This document shows positions 50,816-60,365 of a stretch of 64,000 bases of DNA, in pieces; within the stretch, counting starts at the first letter, position 1; each line of letters starts with the position of its first letter. This stretch comes from an uncultured Chthoniobacter sp. (GTDB taxonomy: Bacteria; Verrucomicrobiota; Verrucomicrobiia; Chthoniobacterales; Chthoniobacteraceae), in the NCBI GenBank assembly GCA_903874975.1, contig CAIQUL010000093.1, positions 1 through 64,000 on the forward strand, written 5' to 3'. The position numbers were made by a program, and so were the translations under genes. The notes below the pieces were generated by a model. That model was not told the origin of the DNA. It saw only the letters and a program-made list of their open reading frames with translations, and made no database searches.

Positions 50816-53302
50816 TTAGTTGGCCTTGGCGGGCTCGGCCTTGCTGGGCGTCGCGGGCGCAAAGGTCAGCTTGCCATTTTCGGCGCTGACGTTGGTTGTG
50901 TCGCCGGCCTTGAGATTGCCGCGGAGGATTTCCTCGGCCATCGGGTCTTCCAGGTAGCGCTCCACGGCGCGGCGCATCGGGCGCGCTCCGTATTGTGGGT
51001 CGTAGCCTTTTTCGATGAGCAGGTTCTTGGCTTTCTCGTCGAGGATGATGGTGATTTCCTTGTTCTTGATCCGTGCGGCGACCTTTTTGATTTCGAGATC
51101 GACGATGGTCAGCAACTCCGGCTTGCCGAGGGTGTGGAAGACGATGAGGTCGTCGAGGCGGTTGACGAACTCGGGCTTTAGCACGCGCTTGGCCTCGCCG
51201 AGGATTTTGTCCTTCATCACGTCGTAAGCCTGCTCGTCCTTGCCCGAGGAGCCGAAGCCCATGACGCTCGATTTCTTGATCAGCTCTGCGCCGATGTTCG
51301 AGGTCATGATGATGATGGTATTGCGGAAGTCGATCTTGCGGGAGAGCGAGTCGGTGATCTTTCCTTCCTCCAGAATCTGGAGCAGCAGGTGCATTACGTC
51401 CGGGTGCGCCTTCTCGATTTCATCGAAGAGGACCACGCTGTACGGACGGCGCCGGACGGCTTCGCTGAGCTGGCCGCCTTCTTCGTAACCGACGTAGCCG
51501 GGAGGCGAGCCGATGAGCCGGCTCGCGGTGAATTTTTCCATGTACTCCGACATGTCGATCTGGATGAGCGCGTCGCGGTCGCCGAACATGAACTCGGCCA
51601 GCGTCTGCGCGAGGAAGGTTTTCCCGACGCCGGTCGGGCCGAGGAAGATGAACGAGCCGATGGGGCGGCGCGGATCTTTCAAGTCGGCGCGGGAGCGGCG
51701 CAGCGCTTTGCTGATGGCGATGACGGCTTCGTCCTGGCCGATGACCTTGCCGCGGAGTTCGCCTTCCATGGCGAGGAGCTTCTGCGTCTCGGCCTGCTCC
51801 ATGCGGTTGAGCGGCACGCCGGTCCATTTCGAGACGACGTGCATGATGTCGTCCTCGGTGACGACGACTTCCTTTTCTTCCCGCTGCTCGCGCCATTCGG
51901 TGAGGATGCGCTCGAGCTTTTCCTTGGCGTTCTTTTCGTCGTCGCGCAGGCGCGCGGCTTTCTCGAAGTCCTGCGCCTTGATGGCGCCTTCCTTGTTGCC
52001 GCGGATGTCGTCGATCTCCTTCTCGATGTCCTTCACGTTCGGCGGGCGGGTCATCGAGCCGATGCGCGCGCGGGCGCCAGCCTCGTCCATGATGTCGATC
52101 GCCTTGTCGGGCAGGAAGCGCCCGGTGAGGTAGCGGTCGCTGAGCTTCACGGCCTGCTCGAGGGCGACATCCGTGTAGCGCGCCTTGTGGTGCGCTTCAT
52201 ATTTTCCGCGCAGTCCTTTCAGGATCAGGATCGCCTCATCCACGCTCGGAGCTTCGACTTTGACCTGCTGGAAACGGCGTTCCAGCGCGGCATCTTTTTC
52301 GATGTGTTTGCGGAACTCATTCAGCGTCGTCGCGCCGACGCACTGCATCTCGCCGCGGCTGAGCGCGGGCTTGAGGATGTTGCTCGCGTCCATCGCGCCT
52401 TCCGCGCTGCCGGCTCCGACGATGGTGTGGAGCTCGTCGATGAAAAGGATGATGTTTTTTGCGCGGCGGATTTCATCCATCACGGCTTTGATGCGCTCCT
52501 CGAATTGCCCGCGGTATTTCGTGCCGGCGACCATCAATGCGAGGTCGAGCGTGATGACTTTCCGGTCGCGGAGCAGTTCCGGCACGTTGCCGCTGGCGAT
52601 CTCCTGCGCGAGTCCCTCGACGATGGCCGTCTTGCCCACGCCGGCTTCGCCGATCAGCACCGGATTGTTTTTTGTCCGGCGGCAGAGCACCTGGATGACG
52701 CGCTCGATTTCGCTCGCGCGTCCGATCACGGGATCGATCTCGCCCTTTTTCGCCAGCTCCGTGAGATCGCGGCCAAAGGCGCGCAGCGCGGGCGTCTTCA
52801 CGTCCTTGCCGCCGCGGCCGGCCGTTTCCTGCTGCGGCTCCATCTCGCCTTCCGGTGGGGTGAAGTTGGGATCGAGTTCCTTGAGGATTTCGTTCCGAGT
52901 GCGCTCGATATCGACTTCGAGATTTTTCAGCACGCGCGCCGCCACGCCTTCGCCTTCGCGCAGCAAGCCGAGCAGGATGTGCTCGGTGCCGACATACGAG
53001 TGGTTCAGCGACTTCGCTTCCTTGCCGGCGAGCGCGAGCACCTTTTTCACGCGCGGCGTGTAGGGGATGTTGCCCACCATTTTCGTCTCCGGTCCGCTGC
53101 CGACCTGCTTCTCGACTTCCATGCGCACAGTTTCGAGATCAAGGCCCATCTTCTGGAGGACGTTGACCGCGACGCCCTGGCCGAGCTTGATCAGCCCGAG
53201 GAGCAGGTGCTCGGTGCCCACGTAGTTGTGGTTAAAGCGATCAGCTTCCTTGCGGGCGAGTGCGAGGACCTGTTGCGCGCGGGGTGTGAAGTTATTCATC
53301 AT
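50816..53302 (-). CDS. clpC: ATP-dependent Clp protease ATPase subunit ClpC
   Basis: An 828-residue HSP100 unfoldase. Two Clp-N repeats ([33 protein letters not shown] and [33 protein letters not shown]), NBD1 with Walker A GEAGVGKT (218-225), a middle domain with the UVR-type segment [29 protein letters not shown]2 with [20 protein letters not shown], and a VMGFGSSG region near the P-loop that contacts ClpP. It unfolds proteins, including arginine-phosphorylated ones marked by McsB, for ClpP. clpP and ctsR are not in the window. Start 53302 or the next ATG. Confidence 0.96.
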   Translation of the reverse strand: MMNNFTPRAQQVLALARKEADRFNHNYVGTEHLLLGLIKLGQGVAVNVLQKMGLDLETVRMEVEKQVGSGPETKMVGNIPYTPRVKKVLALAGKEAKSLNHSYVGTEHILLGLLREGEGVAARVLKNLEVDIERTRNEILKELDPNFTPPEGEMEPQQETAGRGGKDVKTPALRAFGRDLTELAKKGEIDPVIGRASEIERVIQVLCRRTKNNPVLIGEAGVGKTAIVEGLAQEIASGNVPELLRDRKVITLDLALMVAGTKYRGQFEERIKAVMDEIRRAKNIILFIDELHTIVGAGSAEGAMDASNILKPALSRGEMQCVGATTLNEFRKHIEKDAALERRFQQVKVEAPSVDEAILILKGLRGKYEAHHKARYTDVALEQAVKLSDRYLTGRFLPDKAIDIMDEAGARARIGSMTRPPNVKDIEKEIDDIRGNKEGAIKAQDFEKAARLRDDEKNAKEKLERILTEWREQREEKEVVVTEDDIMHVVSKWTGVPLNRMEQAETQKLLAMEGELRGKVIGQDEAVIAISKALRRSRADLKDPRRPIGSFIFLGPTGVGKTFLAQTLAEFMFGDRDALIQIDMSEYMEKFTASRLIGSPPGYVGYEEGGQLSEAVRRRPYSVVLFDEIEKAHPDVMHLLLQILEEGKITDSLSRKIDFRNTIIIMTSNIGAELIKKSSVMGFGSSGKDEQAYDVMKDKILGEAKRVLKPEFVNRLDDLIVFHTLGKPELLTIVDLEIKKVAARIKNKEITIILDEKAKNLLIEKGYDPQYGARPMRRAVERYLEDPMAEEILRGNLKAGDTTNVSAENGKLTFAPATPSKAEPAKAN

Positions 53303-53622
53303 GGTGGCTCAAGCGTTCTCCATGCCTTGCCACCTGCCGCGCACTTCGCGTCGGCCGCAGCTCGACTTAGGAACGACGACAATTTGCCGTGAATGCATTG
53401 TCGGCGCAAGGCGTGACGTGCTTTAGCGCGAAAATTTTCTACCGGCGCGAAGCGTTGCGGAGGAAATTTTCCGGCGCTGGCGCTGGCGCGTTCTGGCGCT
53501 CCCGTGTCGCATCGGGAGCGTGATCACTGGTCAGGCTGGCGCAGCGGTCGCGGCGCGGGGGAAGGGGAAGCATGGGGAACGCGGCGCAGGTGCCGCGTGA
53601 GTGCCACGGCCGTGCGGAAAAT
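53303..53622. other. Intergenic region upstream of clpC
   Basis: About 320 bases without a gene. It contains two imperfect direct copies of AAATTTTC(TA)CCGGCGC, around 53433 and 53463, and a short GCTGGCGCTGGCGC run; no CIRCE or CtsR-type box was recognised. The repeated AAATTTTC elements are the best candidates for regulatory sites. Confidence 0.4.
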
Positions 53623-55260
53623 CTACGCCACGCTGGCGAGCGGATGGACTTTCTCCGTCGCCTGATAGATGGCGCGCCGGAGGTCGGCCTGGCTCACGGG
53701 TTTGCAGAGTACGAGATCGACATCGAGCGGGTTCTCGCTGGTCGCATGGTTGAGAAGCTCGTCGCCGAACCCCGTGAGGAGCACGACCGGAGTTCCGGGG
53801 ACGCTGGCCTTGATGGCGTTGGAAAGCTGGATGCCATTCATGCCAGGCATGGACTGGTCGGTCAGCACGAGGTCAAAGGGAGACTTGGCGAAAAGCTCCA
53901 GGGCTTCGTGGCCGTCTTTGGCCGCGGCGGTGGTGTGGCCGTCGGCGGTGAGGTGCTCGGAGATGAGTTCGCAGATGATTTCCTGATCATCGACGATGAG
54001 GATGCGGAGAGGTCGGCGGCTCCAGTCGTGGGGCGGTCCGGCGATCTGGGCGGTGGCGGTGGTGGAGGGAAAGTGAATGGCGAAAGTCGTGCCGAGGCCG
54101 CGCTCACTGGCGATCTCGATGGTGCCGGTGTGCCGCTGGATGATGCCATACACGACCGCGAGTCCCAGGCCCGTGCCGCGCTCGCCTTTGGTGGTAAAGA
54201 ACGGCTCGAGACAGCGCTTGCGCTCGCTTTCGGTCATGCCGGTGCCGGTGTCCGTCACGGTCAGCGCCACGCCGTCGCCCATCGGCGCAGTGTTGATGGT
54301 GATGGTGCCGCCCGTGGGCATGGCATCGACGGCGTTGAAGATGAGGTTGGTGAAAACTTCGCGCAGTTCCGCGGCGTTGGCCGCGATGTTGGGGATTTCG
54401 AGGAGGTTGGTCTGGATGTCGATCTGGATTCCGTCAGCGAGGCACTTGCCTTTCCATTTCGGGGCAGTGAGAGAAACCGCCTGCGTCACGACCTCGTTGA
54501 GATTTACCGAGATGCGGATCTCGTGGTTTTCCGCCGGACGGTAAAACTCGCGCAACCGGCTCACGACGTGGGTGGCGTCCTGCGCGGCGGAGATGATGTG
54601 ATCAAGGTAGGCCTGCTCGCGCGCGGCCCCGTGCTTTTGCAGCCAGGGCAGGAGCAGTTCGCCGTAGCCGAGCATCATGGTCAGGGCGTTGTTGAAATCG
54701 TGAGCGATCCCGCCGGCCATCAGACCCAGCGCGCGCAGGCGCTCCTGTTTTACGATGTGGTCTTGCGTCGCGCGTAGTTCCGCCAAGGCGGTTTCCAATT
54801 TCGCGGTGCGCTCGCGGACCTGAACTTCGAGGTCGGAGTTTTGCCGCTGCATGCCGAGATGGAGGAACCGGGTTTCCACCAGATTTTTGATGCGCAGCAC
54901 CACCTCGGTGTGGTCGATCGGCTTGCTGACAAAGTCCTTGGCCCCGCCCGCGAGCGCACGGCGGCGGGTGGCGATCGACACGTCGGCGGTGAGGACGAGG
55001 ATGGGGAGGTATTCTTCGGGGGAAACGGCCGTCTTGAGCTGCTGCATGACCTCGAATCCGGAGAGGTGCGGCATATTGAGGTCGATGAGGACGATGTCGG
55101 GGGCGTATTCGAGAAAGGTGGGGAGAGCCTGGCGGGAGTCCGTGATTCCCCGGACGTCGGTAAAGCCGGAAATTTCCAGCATGCGTTCGAGGAGTCGGAC
55201 GTTGGGCGACTCATCGTCCACGATCAGGATTTTCGCGGTGTTCAGGTTTTCTGTGGGCAT
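53623..55260 (-). CDS. Hybrid histidine kinase with receiver domains at both ends
   Basis: A 545-residue cytoplasmic regulator. N-terminal receiver (ILIVDDE, phospho-Asp 60 in IVLIDLNMPHLSG, Lys in VSKPI), coiled coil, HisKA with His 187 (LMAGGIAHDFNNALTMM), HATPase_c with N-box LIFNAVDAMPTGG, VTDTGTGM and GTGLGLAVVYGI, then a second receiver with Asp 468 (LVLTDQSMPGMNGIQL) and a K in LCKPVS. No membrane or sensor domain is present, so input comes through the first receiver or a partner. ATG 55260; divergent from menG. Confidence 0.93.
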   Translation of the reverse strand: MPTENLNTAKILIVDDESPNVRLLERMLEISGFTDVRGITDSRQALPTFLEYAPDIVLIDLNMPHLSGFEVMQQLKTAVSPEEYLPILVLTADVSIATRRRALAGGAKDFVSKPIDHTEVVLRIKNLVETRFLHLGMQRQNSDLEVQVRERTAKLETALAELRATQDHIVKQERLRALGLMAGGIAHDFNNALTMMLGYGELLLPWLQKHGAAREQAYLDHIISAAQDATHVVSRLREFYRPAENHEIRISVNLNEVVTQAVSLTAPKWKGKCLADGIQIDIQTNLLEIPNIAANAAELREVFTNLIFNAVDAMPTGGTITINTAPMGDGVALTVTDTGTGMTESERKRCLEPFFTTKGERGTGLGLAVVYGIIQRHTGTIEIASERGLGTTFAIHFPSTTATAQIAGPPHDWSRRPLRILIVDDQEIICELISEHLTADGHTTAAAKDGHEALELFAKSPFDLVLTDQSMPGMNGIQLSNAIKASVPGTPVVLLTGFGDELLNHATSENPLDVDLVLCKPVSQADLRRAIYQATEKVHPLASVA

Positions 55261-55381
55261 GCGGCGTGAATCCCCCGTTCCGGGTTCAGATACCGGAAAA
55301 GCAGGTTGGATTCGACACCGGAGGTTTAGCATGTGGTATGCCTCGGGATGTGACGTTATTACTTTTGAGAGCGGCTTTCTG

Positions 55382-56068
55382 ATGCCCACACAAGAATCCA
55401 AGGGACCATTGGTGCGCGCGATGTTCTCGGGCATCGCCCGCCGCTACGATTTTGCGAACCACTTTCTCAGTCTTGGCCTGGACTATCTCTGGCGCCGGCG
55501 CGCTGCGGAGATCGTCCGCCGCTGGCAACCGCGGTCGCTGCTCGATCTAGCCACCGGCAGCGGAGACCTCGCGCTGGCGCTCCACGCGGCGTGCCCGGAG
55601 GCCATGCTGGTGGGCGCGGACTTCTGCCTCCCGATGCTGCTCGTGGCGCGGCGCAAAGGTCTTCGCAATCTCGTCGTGGCCGATGGGATGCGGCTCGCTT
55701 TTGCCGACGCCACCTTCGACGTAGTGACCGTCGCGTTTGGCCTGCGCAATATGGAGTCCTGGCCGGAAGCGCTGGCGGAGATGGCGCGGGTGCTGACCCC
55801 CGGCGGGCATCTGCTGGTGCTGGATTTTTCCGTGCCGCCCGCGCCGCTGCGCTGGCTTTATCGTCCCTATCTGCACCATGTGCTGCCGTGGCTCGCCGGT
55901 GTTCTCACGGGCGAAAAGGCGGCCTATGACTACCTCGGGGATTCCATCGAAAAATTTCCCGTCGGCCCAGCGATGTGCGCGCTGCTCGCGGGTGCGGGAT
56001 TTTCCGAGGCGCAGTGCGAACCGCTCAGCGGCGGGATCGTCGCGCTCTACACCGCGCGGCGGAATTAG
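55382..56068 (+). CDS. menG: Demethylmenaquinone methyltransferase
   Basis: A 228-residue SAM-dependent UbiE/MenG enzyme for the last step of menaquinone synthesis. Signatures: MFSGIARRYDFANHFLSLGLDYLWRR, LLDLATGSGDLALALHA, VAFGLRNMESWPEALAEMARVLTPGGHLLVLDFSVP, YLHHVLPWLAGVLTGEKAAYDYLGDSIEKFP. No ubiquinone genes are near, so menaquinone is assumed. ATG 55382. It is convergent with the DUF4340 gene, overlapping by 4 bases. Confidence 0.93.
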   Translation: MPTQESKGPLVRAMFSGIARRYDFANHFLSLGLDYLWRRRAAEIVRRWQPRSLLDLATGSGDLALALHAACPEAMLVGADFCLPMLLVARRKGLRNLVVADGMRLAFADATFDVVTVAFGLRNMESWPEALAEMARVLTPGGHLLVLDFSVPPAPLRWLYRPYLHHVLPWLAGVLTGEKAAYDYLGDSIEKFPVGPAMCALLAGAGFSEAQCEPLSGGIVALYTARRN

Positions 56069-57894
56069 TCCGCCGGGGCGGTGACCGGCGCGGGCGCAGG
56101 CGGCGGGGGCGCCGCTGCTGCGGGCTTCTCGAGGAGCGGCAGCTCGAAGGCCGTGAAATCCGGGCGGCTCAGCGCGAAGGTGCCGGTCAAACCTTCGGCG
56201 ATCGCGTGATGCGTGCCCTCGGGCGTCGCGGCGCCGGCGGTCAAAGTGCCCGTCGCGCCGCCGCTCGTCTGGAAGGTCACCTTGAGCGCCGGCTTGCCCA
56301 AGCCGTGCGCGGGACTGGTGGCACCGATCCATCGGATGGCGCGCAACGTGGCGAGGGTGTTCACGAGCGATTGCACGTTGGTCTGGTTGATCTTGCCGTC
56401 ACCTTTCGCGAGCACCCACTGCTTCTCCTTGGCGCGCGCCAGCGTCAGCGTCGGCTGCCCTGCGCGCGTGATTTCCACGGCGGTGATTTCGTCGGCCTTG
56501 TGACGGTAAATGCCGAGGTCCTGCCACTGGAGCGGGTCCGTCAGCGCAACCTCGAGCAGCGTCGCCGGGACGCTGACCACATACGGTTCGTCGTCGAGTT
56601 TCGCGTACACTTTGTCCCCGTCGGTCTTGCCAAAAAGCACGCTCACAATGGGGCGTTCGCCGGACTTGGTCTCGGCGGTATTCTCCGAGGCGTAGGAGCT
56701 GAGCGTCACCTTCACCGCCGGTTGATCGAGCCCGTATTTCGGCAGGTCCGTGGCGAGGTCCGCCACAAAGCTCGCGACCTGCTGCCCGCGCAGCTCATGG
56801 AGCAGGCGCGCCGCGGCCCGGGCGTTGATGGGTTCGTCCTTGTCCCGGACCTTGCGCACCCACGACTCCCCGCGCCGGGCGACCACGATTTTCTCCTTGC
56901 CCGCACCCTCGATACTCATGCGATCCACGAGGTCCGCTTCCACGCGCAGGAGCTGCTTGTCGCGCAAATCATTGGGCTTCGTGTCGAGCAGCGCTTCGAG
57001 GGCTTGCGGCACCACGCACACCGCGTCGCGCGTCGAGAGCTTCACGTAGATCTGCTCCTTCCCCACCGCCCCGCCGACTTGCAGCACCGTCGGCTGTTCG
57101 GTGTCCCCAGTAAAAAGTGTGATCGTTCCGCGCGGCTCCTGCAGGCCAAAGGCGGTGAGATTCGCGGCATCGCCCGCGAAAGAGCTGACTTGCGCGTTGG
57201 TGATCTTGGAAATCAGGTCGTCGATCCGCGCATTGTCGCCGCGCGCCTTGAGCGGCTTGGTCAGCGCCCAGTGCTCATCCTTCTTCCCGAGTTCCATCTC
57301 CCCGGCAGGGGTCTTGAGCAGGACTCTCTCGACGCTTGTGGCTGCCAGGGCGGTCAAGTTGCGGTCACGATACTCGTCCACCCTCTTCGTCACGTGGCCT
57401 TTCAACTCCGTGCCGATGACATGCACGACGGACGAGTCCTCGAGTCGCACATAAAGCCGACCCTCGACCGCTGCGTCCTTGCCGAAGAGCAGTTCCACCG
57501 GCTCCTTCCCGCCGGTAAAAGTCAGGCGCGTCTCCGGGTTGGTCAGTCCGAATTCCTTGAGTTGCTCCTTGGTCGCACCCTTGGCCTCGCTGGCCAGCGC
57601 CTCGGATTTCAGCGCTTCGGCCGCGGTAAAGAGCTGGATGATCGCCGATAAATCCGCCCGGTCGGCGAGGGGCTTTTTCATCGTCCAGGCGCCCGCCTTG
57701 GACTTGCTGAGTTCGATGGTCGTTCCCGTGTTCTTGATCGTGATGCCCTTGATCTCGTCGCGATCAAAGCGCACCACCCGGCCAACGTTGTCCGCGGCTT
57801 GCGGGGTCGAGGCCCAGTCCTTTTCCCAAAACCAGATAAATCCGAACAAGCCAGCCGCAATGACCAGCAGAGTGAGGGTATTCTTGAGTTTCAT
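56065..57894 (-). CDS. DUF4340 domain protein (Gld-like ABC cluster)
   Basis: A 609-residue protein with an N-terminal anchor (LTLLVIAAGLFGFIWFW) and three or four tandem DUF4340-type units: each has a VVRFDRDEIKGITIKN / W-x-x-x-P-x-x-x-R-A-D / x-FGL-P-x-x-x-x-L pattern (FGLTNPETRLTF, FGLQEPRGTITLF, YGLDQPAVKVTL, HGLGKPALKVTF). It is the last gene of a run with an ABC ATPase, a permease and a GldG-like protein, the standard neighbours of this family. Likely periplasmic; exact role unknown. Confidence 0.85.
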   Translation of the reverse strand: MKLKNTLTLLVIAAGLFGFIWFWEKDWASTPQAADNVGRVVRFDRDEIKGITIKNTGTTIELSKSKAGAWTMKKPLADRADLSAIIQLFTAAEALKSEALASEAKGATKEQLKEFGLTNPETRLTFTGGKEPVELLFGKDAAVEGRLYVRLEDSSVVHVIGTELKGHVTKRVDEYRDRNLTALAATSVERVLLKTPAGEMELGKKDEHWALTKPLKARGDNARIDDLISKITNAQVSSFAGDAANLTAFGLQEPRGTITLFTGDTEQPTVLQVGGAVGKEQIYVKLSTRDAVCVVPQALEALLDTKPNDLRDKQLLRVEADLVDRMSIEGAGKEKIVVARRGESWVRKVRDKDEPINARAAARLLHELRGQQVASFVADLATDLPKYGLDQPAVKVTLSSYASENTAETKSGERPIVSVLFGKTDGDKVYAKLDDEPYVVSVPATLLEVALTDPLQWQDLGIYRHKADEITAVEITRAGQPTLTLARAKEKQWVLAKGDGKINQTNVQSLVNTLATLRAIRWIGATSPAHGLGKPALKVTFQTSGGATGTLTAGAATPEGTHHAIAEGLTGTFALSRPDFTAFELPLLEKPAAAAPPPPAPAPVTAPAD

Positions 57895-57915
57895 AGCAAT
57901 GTCGGGGCGCGGATG

Positions 57916-59451
57916 CTAGCTGCGGCGCTGCCACCAGTTCAGCAGGCCGAAGATGGCCACGATCCCCGGGATCAGGACCATGACGAAGATCCCGATCTGG
58001 CCGAGCTCGGCGTCCTCCAGTCTGAGGGTGACATTCTTCCTTTCCTTTGCCGGGATGCCGATGAGTTCCTCCCGGTCGAGCAGCCAATTCAGGGCATTGA
58101 TCGCGAAATCGCCGGTCACTCCCTCCGAGAGACGCTGGGCTTTCGCCCCGATCATTTCAGCGTTTCCGACGACGATCAGTCGGGACGCCTTGAGTTTCAC
58201 CCGGTCGTCGGAGACGCCCCCGCGCTCCACGGCAAGTGCCAGATTCAGCGGCCCGATGTGGTCCTTCTTCGGGTCGAAAAAGACCTGCGCGTCGTCCGCG
58301 GTCAGATCCGTCTCGCCCCAGAAACCCTCCGCCGAAGCGAGCAAGGGTAAGATCCGCAGCTTGTCGATCTTCTCTTTCACGCGATCGATCTGGAGCGATT
58401 GCGTGGTGCCGAGCAGGCGCTTGTTCATGCCTTCGAGATCCTTCGTGATCTTCGTGCGGCTGTTGAGCACCTGAAAGCCCGCGTCCTTGATTGTGCCTTT
58501 GGTGATTGCGGGATTCCCGTTGGCATCCGTGCCGAGGAAACTACCGAGACCGATGACGCGATCTTCCTGCGGGAGGATGCCCTGCTCGCCGAGCCACTCG
58601 GTCAGGCGCGCCGTCCGGGCAAATGGGTTCAGGAGCACAAAGCCCCGCCCTTTTTTCTTCCAAAAGTTCTCCAGCAATTGGATCTCCACCTCCGTCAAGT
58701 CGTGCTTCGGGCCGCAGAGGATCACGGCCCGCGCGTCATCGGGAATGGCGGTGACGTTCAGCAGATTGATGCCGGCAGCCTGGATGTTCTGTCGCTTGAG
58801 GCTATCGGCGAAAACACTGAGTTCCGGGCTCGCGATCTCCGGTTCCCCATGACCACCAACCATATAGACCTTGTTGGGCTCGCCCTCGATCAACTCGATA
58901 AGGGCGCTGGTGATGGCTTGCTCACCCTTAAAGGCTTTGATCCGCGGCTGGGTCTGCCCGGACAGCATTTCCATTTGGTCAGGCATCTCGACGTCCGCCA
59001 TCTCGGCCGCGTTCACGAATTTGCTGCGACCGTTGTAGTCGAGGATCAGGATGCTCTCGTTGGGTCCAAACTTATACTTCGTCAGTAACTCCTGGGCGCG
59101 GGTCAGGTTCCGGTACGGGTCCACGTATTCCACGATGAATCTCTTCTTCGAGGCGAACTCATACTCCCGCATCAACCCTTGCAGATCGGGGAGGATTTCG
59201 CCCGCGCCGGGAAAAAAGATGACCGCCCGCACGGGCTTCCTGAGGTTGCGCAGCAGATTGGTGGTCTGCGAACTGAGGGCAAACTTCTGCTCCCGCGAGT
59301 AGTCCCAGCGTTGGTAATGGCGGAAGCTGACGTAATTCACCATCACGACAATCGCGACGACGGCAAGCAGTTGGACGAGCACATTGAGGCCGATCTGGAA
59401 GCGTCGGATCTTCGGGGGTTTCACTGCGGGGGCAGGGGAGTCGGTAGCCAT
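57916..59451 (-). CDS. GldG-like ABC-transporter auxiliary protein
   Basis: A 511-residue membrane protein: N-terminal helix (IGLNVLVQLLAVVAIVVMVNYVSFRHY), a large periplasmic domain of the GldG/ABC-type uncharacterised transport family (FALSSQTTNLLRNLRKPVRAVIFFPG ... VYMVGGHGEPEIASPELSVFADSLKRQNIQ ... ARAVILCGPKHDLTEVEIQLLENFWKKKGRGFVLLNPF) and a C-terminal helix (IGIFVMVLIPGIVAIFGLLNWW). It is read 21 bases before the DUF4340 gene. In Bacteroidetes GldG takes part in gliding; here no gliding is implied. Confidence 0.86.
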   Translation of the reverse strand: MATDSPAPAVKPPKIRRFQIGLNVLVQLLAVVAIVVMVNYVSFRHYQRWDYSREQKFALSSQTTNLLRNLRKPVRAVIFFPGAGEILPDLQGLMREYEFASKKRFIVEYVDPYRNLTRAQELLTKYKFGPNESILILDYNGRSKFVNAAEMADVEMPDQMEMLSGQTQPRIKAFKGEQAITSALIELIEGEPNKVYMVGGHGEPEIASPELSVFADSLKRQNIQAAGINLLNVTAIPDDARAVILCGPKHDLTEVEIQLLENFWKKKGRGFVLLNPFARTARLTEWLGEQGILPQEDRVIGLGSFLGTDANGNPAITKGTIKDAGFQVLNSRTKITKDLEGMNKRLLGTTQSLQIDRVKEKIDKLRILPLLASAEGFWGETDLTADDAQVFFDPKKDHIGPLNLALAVERGGVSDDRVKLKASRLIVVGNAEMIGAKAQRLSEGVTGDFAINALNWLLDREELIGIPAKERKNVTLRLEDAELGQIGIFVMVLIPGIVAIFGLLNWWQRRS

Positions 59452-59481
59452 GCGGGTGAGGTGGGTTGGGGTGGCGGGCGG

Positions 59482-60237
59482 TCAGGCTTTCCACTTCCGG
59501 AATTGGAAAACCTGGAGAGTGACAAAGAGCATCAGGACAGTCATGGAGCCATACCAAACGATGACCCGCGAATCGATGATGCCTTTCGAAAAGTCCTGCA
59601 TGTGCTGGATCACGGAGATGTAGGAAAATAACTCCCGGATGGCGGGTGCGGTGATGTTCAGGACTTCCGGGAGGAAACCGAGGAAGAGCAGCAGGGTGAT
59701 GGTGGTAAAGGAGATGGTCGCGGCATTGATTTGATCCTTGGTCAGGGCGGAGGAAAGGCATCCCACCGAACAATAGAAACAGCCAATCAGGAACAGCAGG
59801 AGGTAGGTGCCCCAATAGGCCCCGGCGGAGGCAACGGCGGCCTTGCCGGTGACGTATTGGAAGATGGCGAACGACCAGAGGGTGGGCGACCAGAGGACGC
59901 AATAGAAGACCAGGACACCGCAAAACTTGGCCAGCACGACCTGGGAGTCCCGCACCGGCGCGGTGGTGAGCGTCTCAAAGGTACCCATGCGGAATTCCTC
60001 GGAGTAACTCCGCATGGTGATGAGCGGAAAGCTCAGAATGAACGGAAACCAGAAGATCGCCGGTGAGAAGAAAGCCTGCACCACGGTGATCTCGGTCGGG
60101 TAACCGTTCATCAGGTTGATCTGCTGGTAGAAGTTGTAACCCGAGAGAAACAGGAAGTAGAACAGCACCACGTAGGCGATCGGGGAATAGAAGAAAGACT
60201 TCACCTCGCGACCGAGGAGGGTGAGGAAGATTTTCAT
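59482..60237 (-). CDS. GldF-like ABC transporter permease (ABC-2 type)
   Basis: A 251-residue integral membrane protein with six hydrophobic segments (VVLFYFLFLSGYNFY, IFWFPFILSFPLITM, VLVFYCVLWSPTLWSFAIF, YLLLFLIGCFYCSVGCL, ATISFTTITLLLFLGFL, VLMLFVTLQVF). The LITMRSYSEEFRMGTFETLTTAPV block is diagnostic of the GldF/NosY-type permease family. It pairs with the ATPase at 60366-61295 and the GldG-like protein. Confidence 0.88.
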   Translation of the reverse strand: MKIFLTLLGREVKSFFYSPIAYVVLFYFLFLSGYNFYQQINLMNGYPTEITVVQAFFSPAIFWFPFILSFPLITMRSYSEEFRMGTFETLTTAPVRDSQVVLAKFCGVLVFYCVLWSPTLWSFAIFQYVTGKAAVASAGAYWGTYLLLFLIGCFYCSVGCLSSALTKDQINAATISFTTITLLLFLGFLPEVLNITAPAIRELFSYISVIQHMQDFSKGIIDSRVIVWYGSMTVLMLFVTLQVFQFRKWKA

Positions 60238-60296
60238 AAATTGGCTGGGGTTGCTGGCAAAGGGTGAAGGTGGGGTGGGGTGGCGATGGGAAGTCC

Positions 60297-60354
60297 CTTC
60301 CTCTTCCTCCTAATCTTCCTCCCCGACACGAGGAAGATTAAGGGGAAGAGGAAG
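60297..60354. repeat. Long CTTCCTCTTCC hairpin inside the ABC operon
   Basis: Arms of 25 nt (60297-60321 and 60330-60354), complementary at 23 positions, with an 8-nt loop CCCGACAC; left arm CTTCCTCTTCCTCCTAATCTTCCTC-type (pyrimidine-rich), right arm purine-rich. It lies between the ATPase gene and the permease gene (minus-strand order) and should fold in the mRNA. Confidence 0.8.
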
Positions 60355-60365
60355 AATGCGGCGTC

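Noticed and set aside
51389-53392. 667-codon plus-strand frame opposite clpC
   Set aside because: ClpC is unmistakable on the other strand; the antisense frame lacks any domain.
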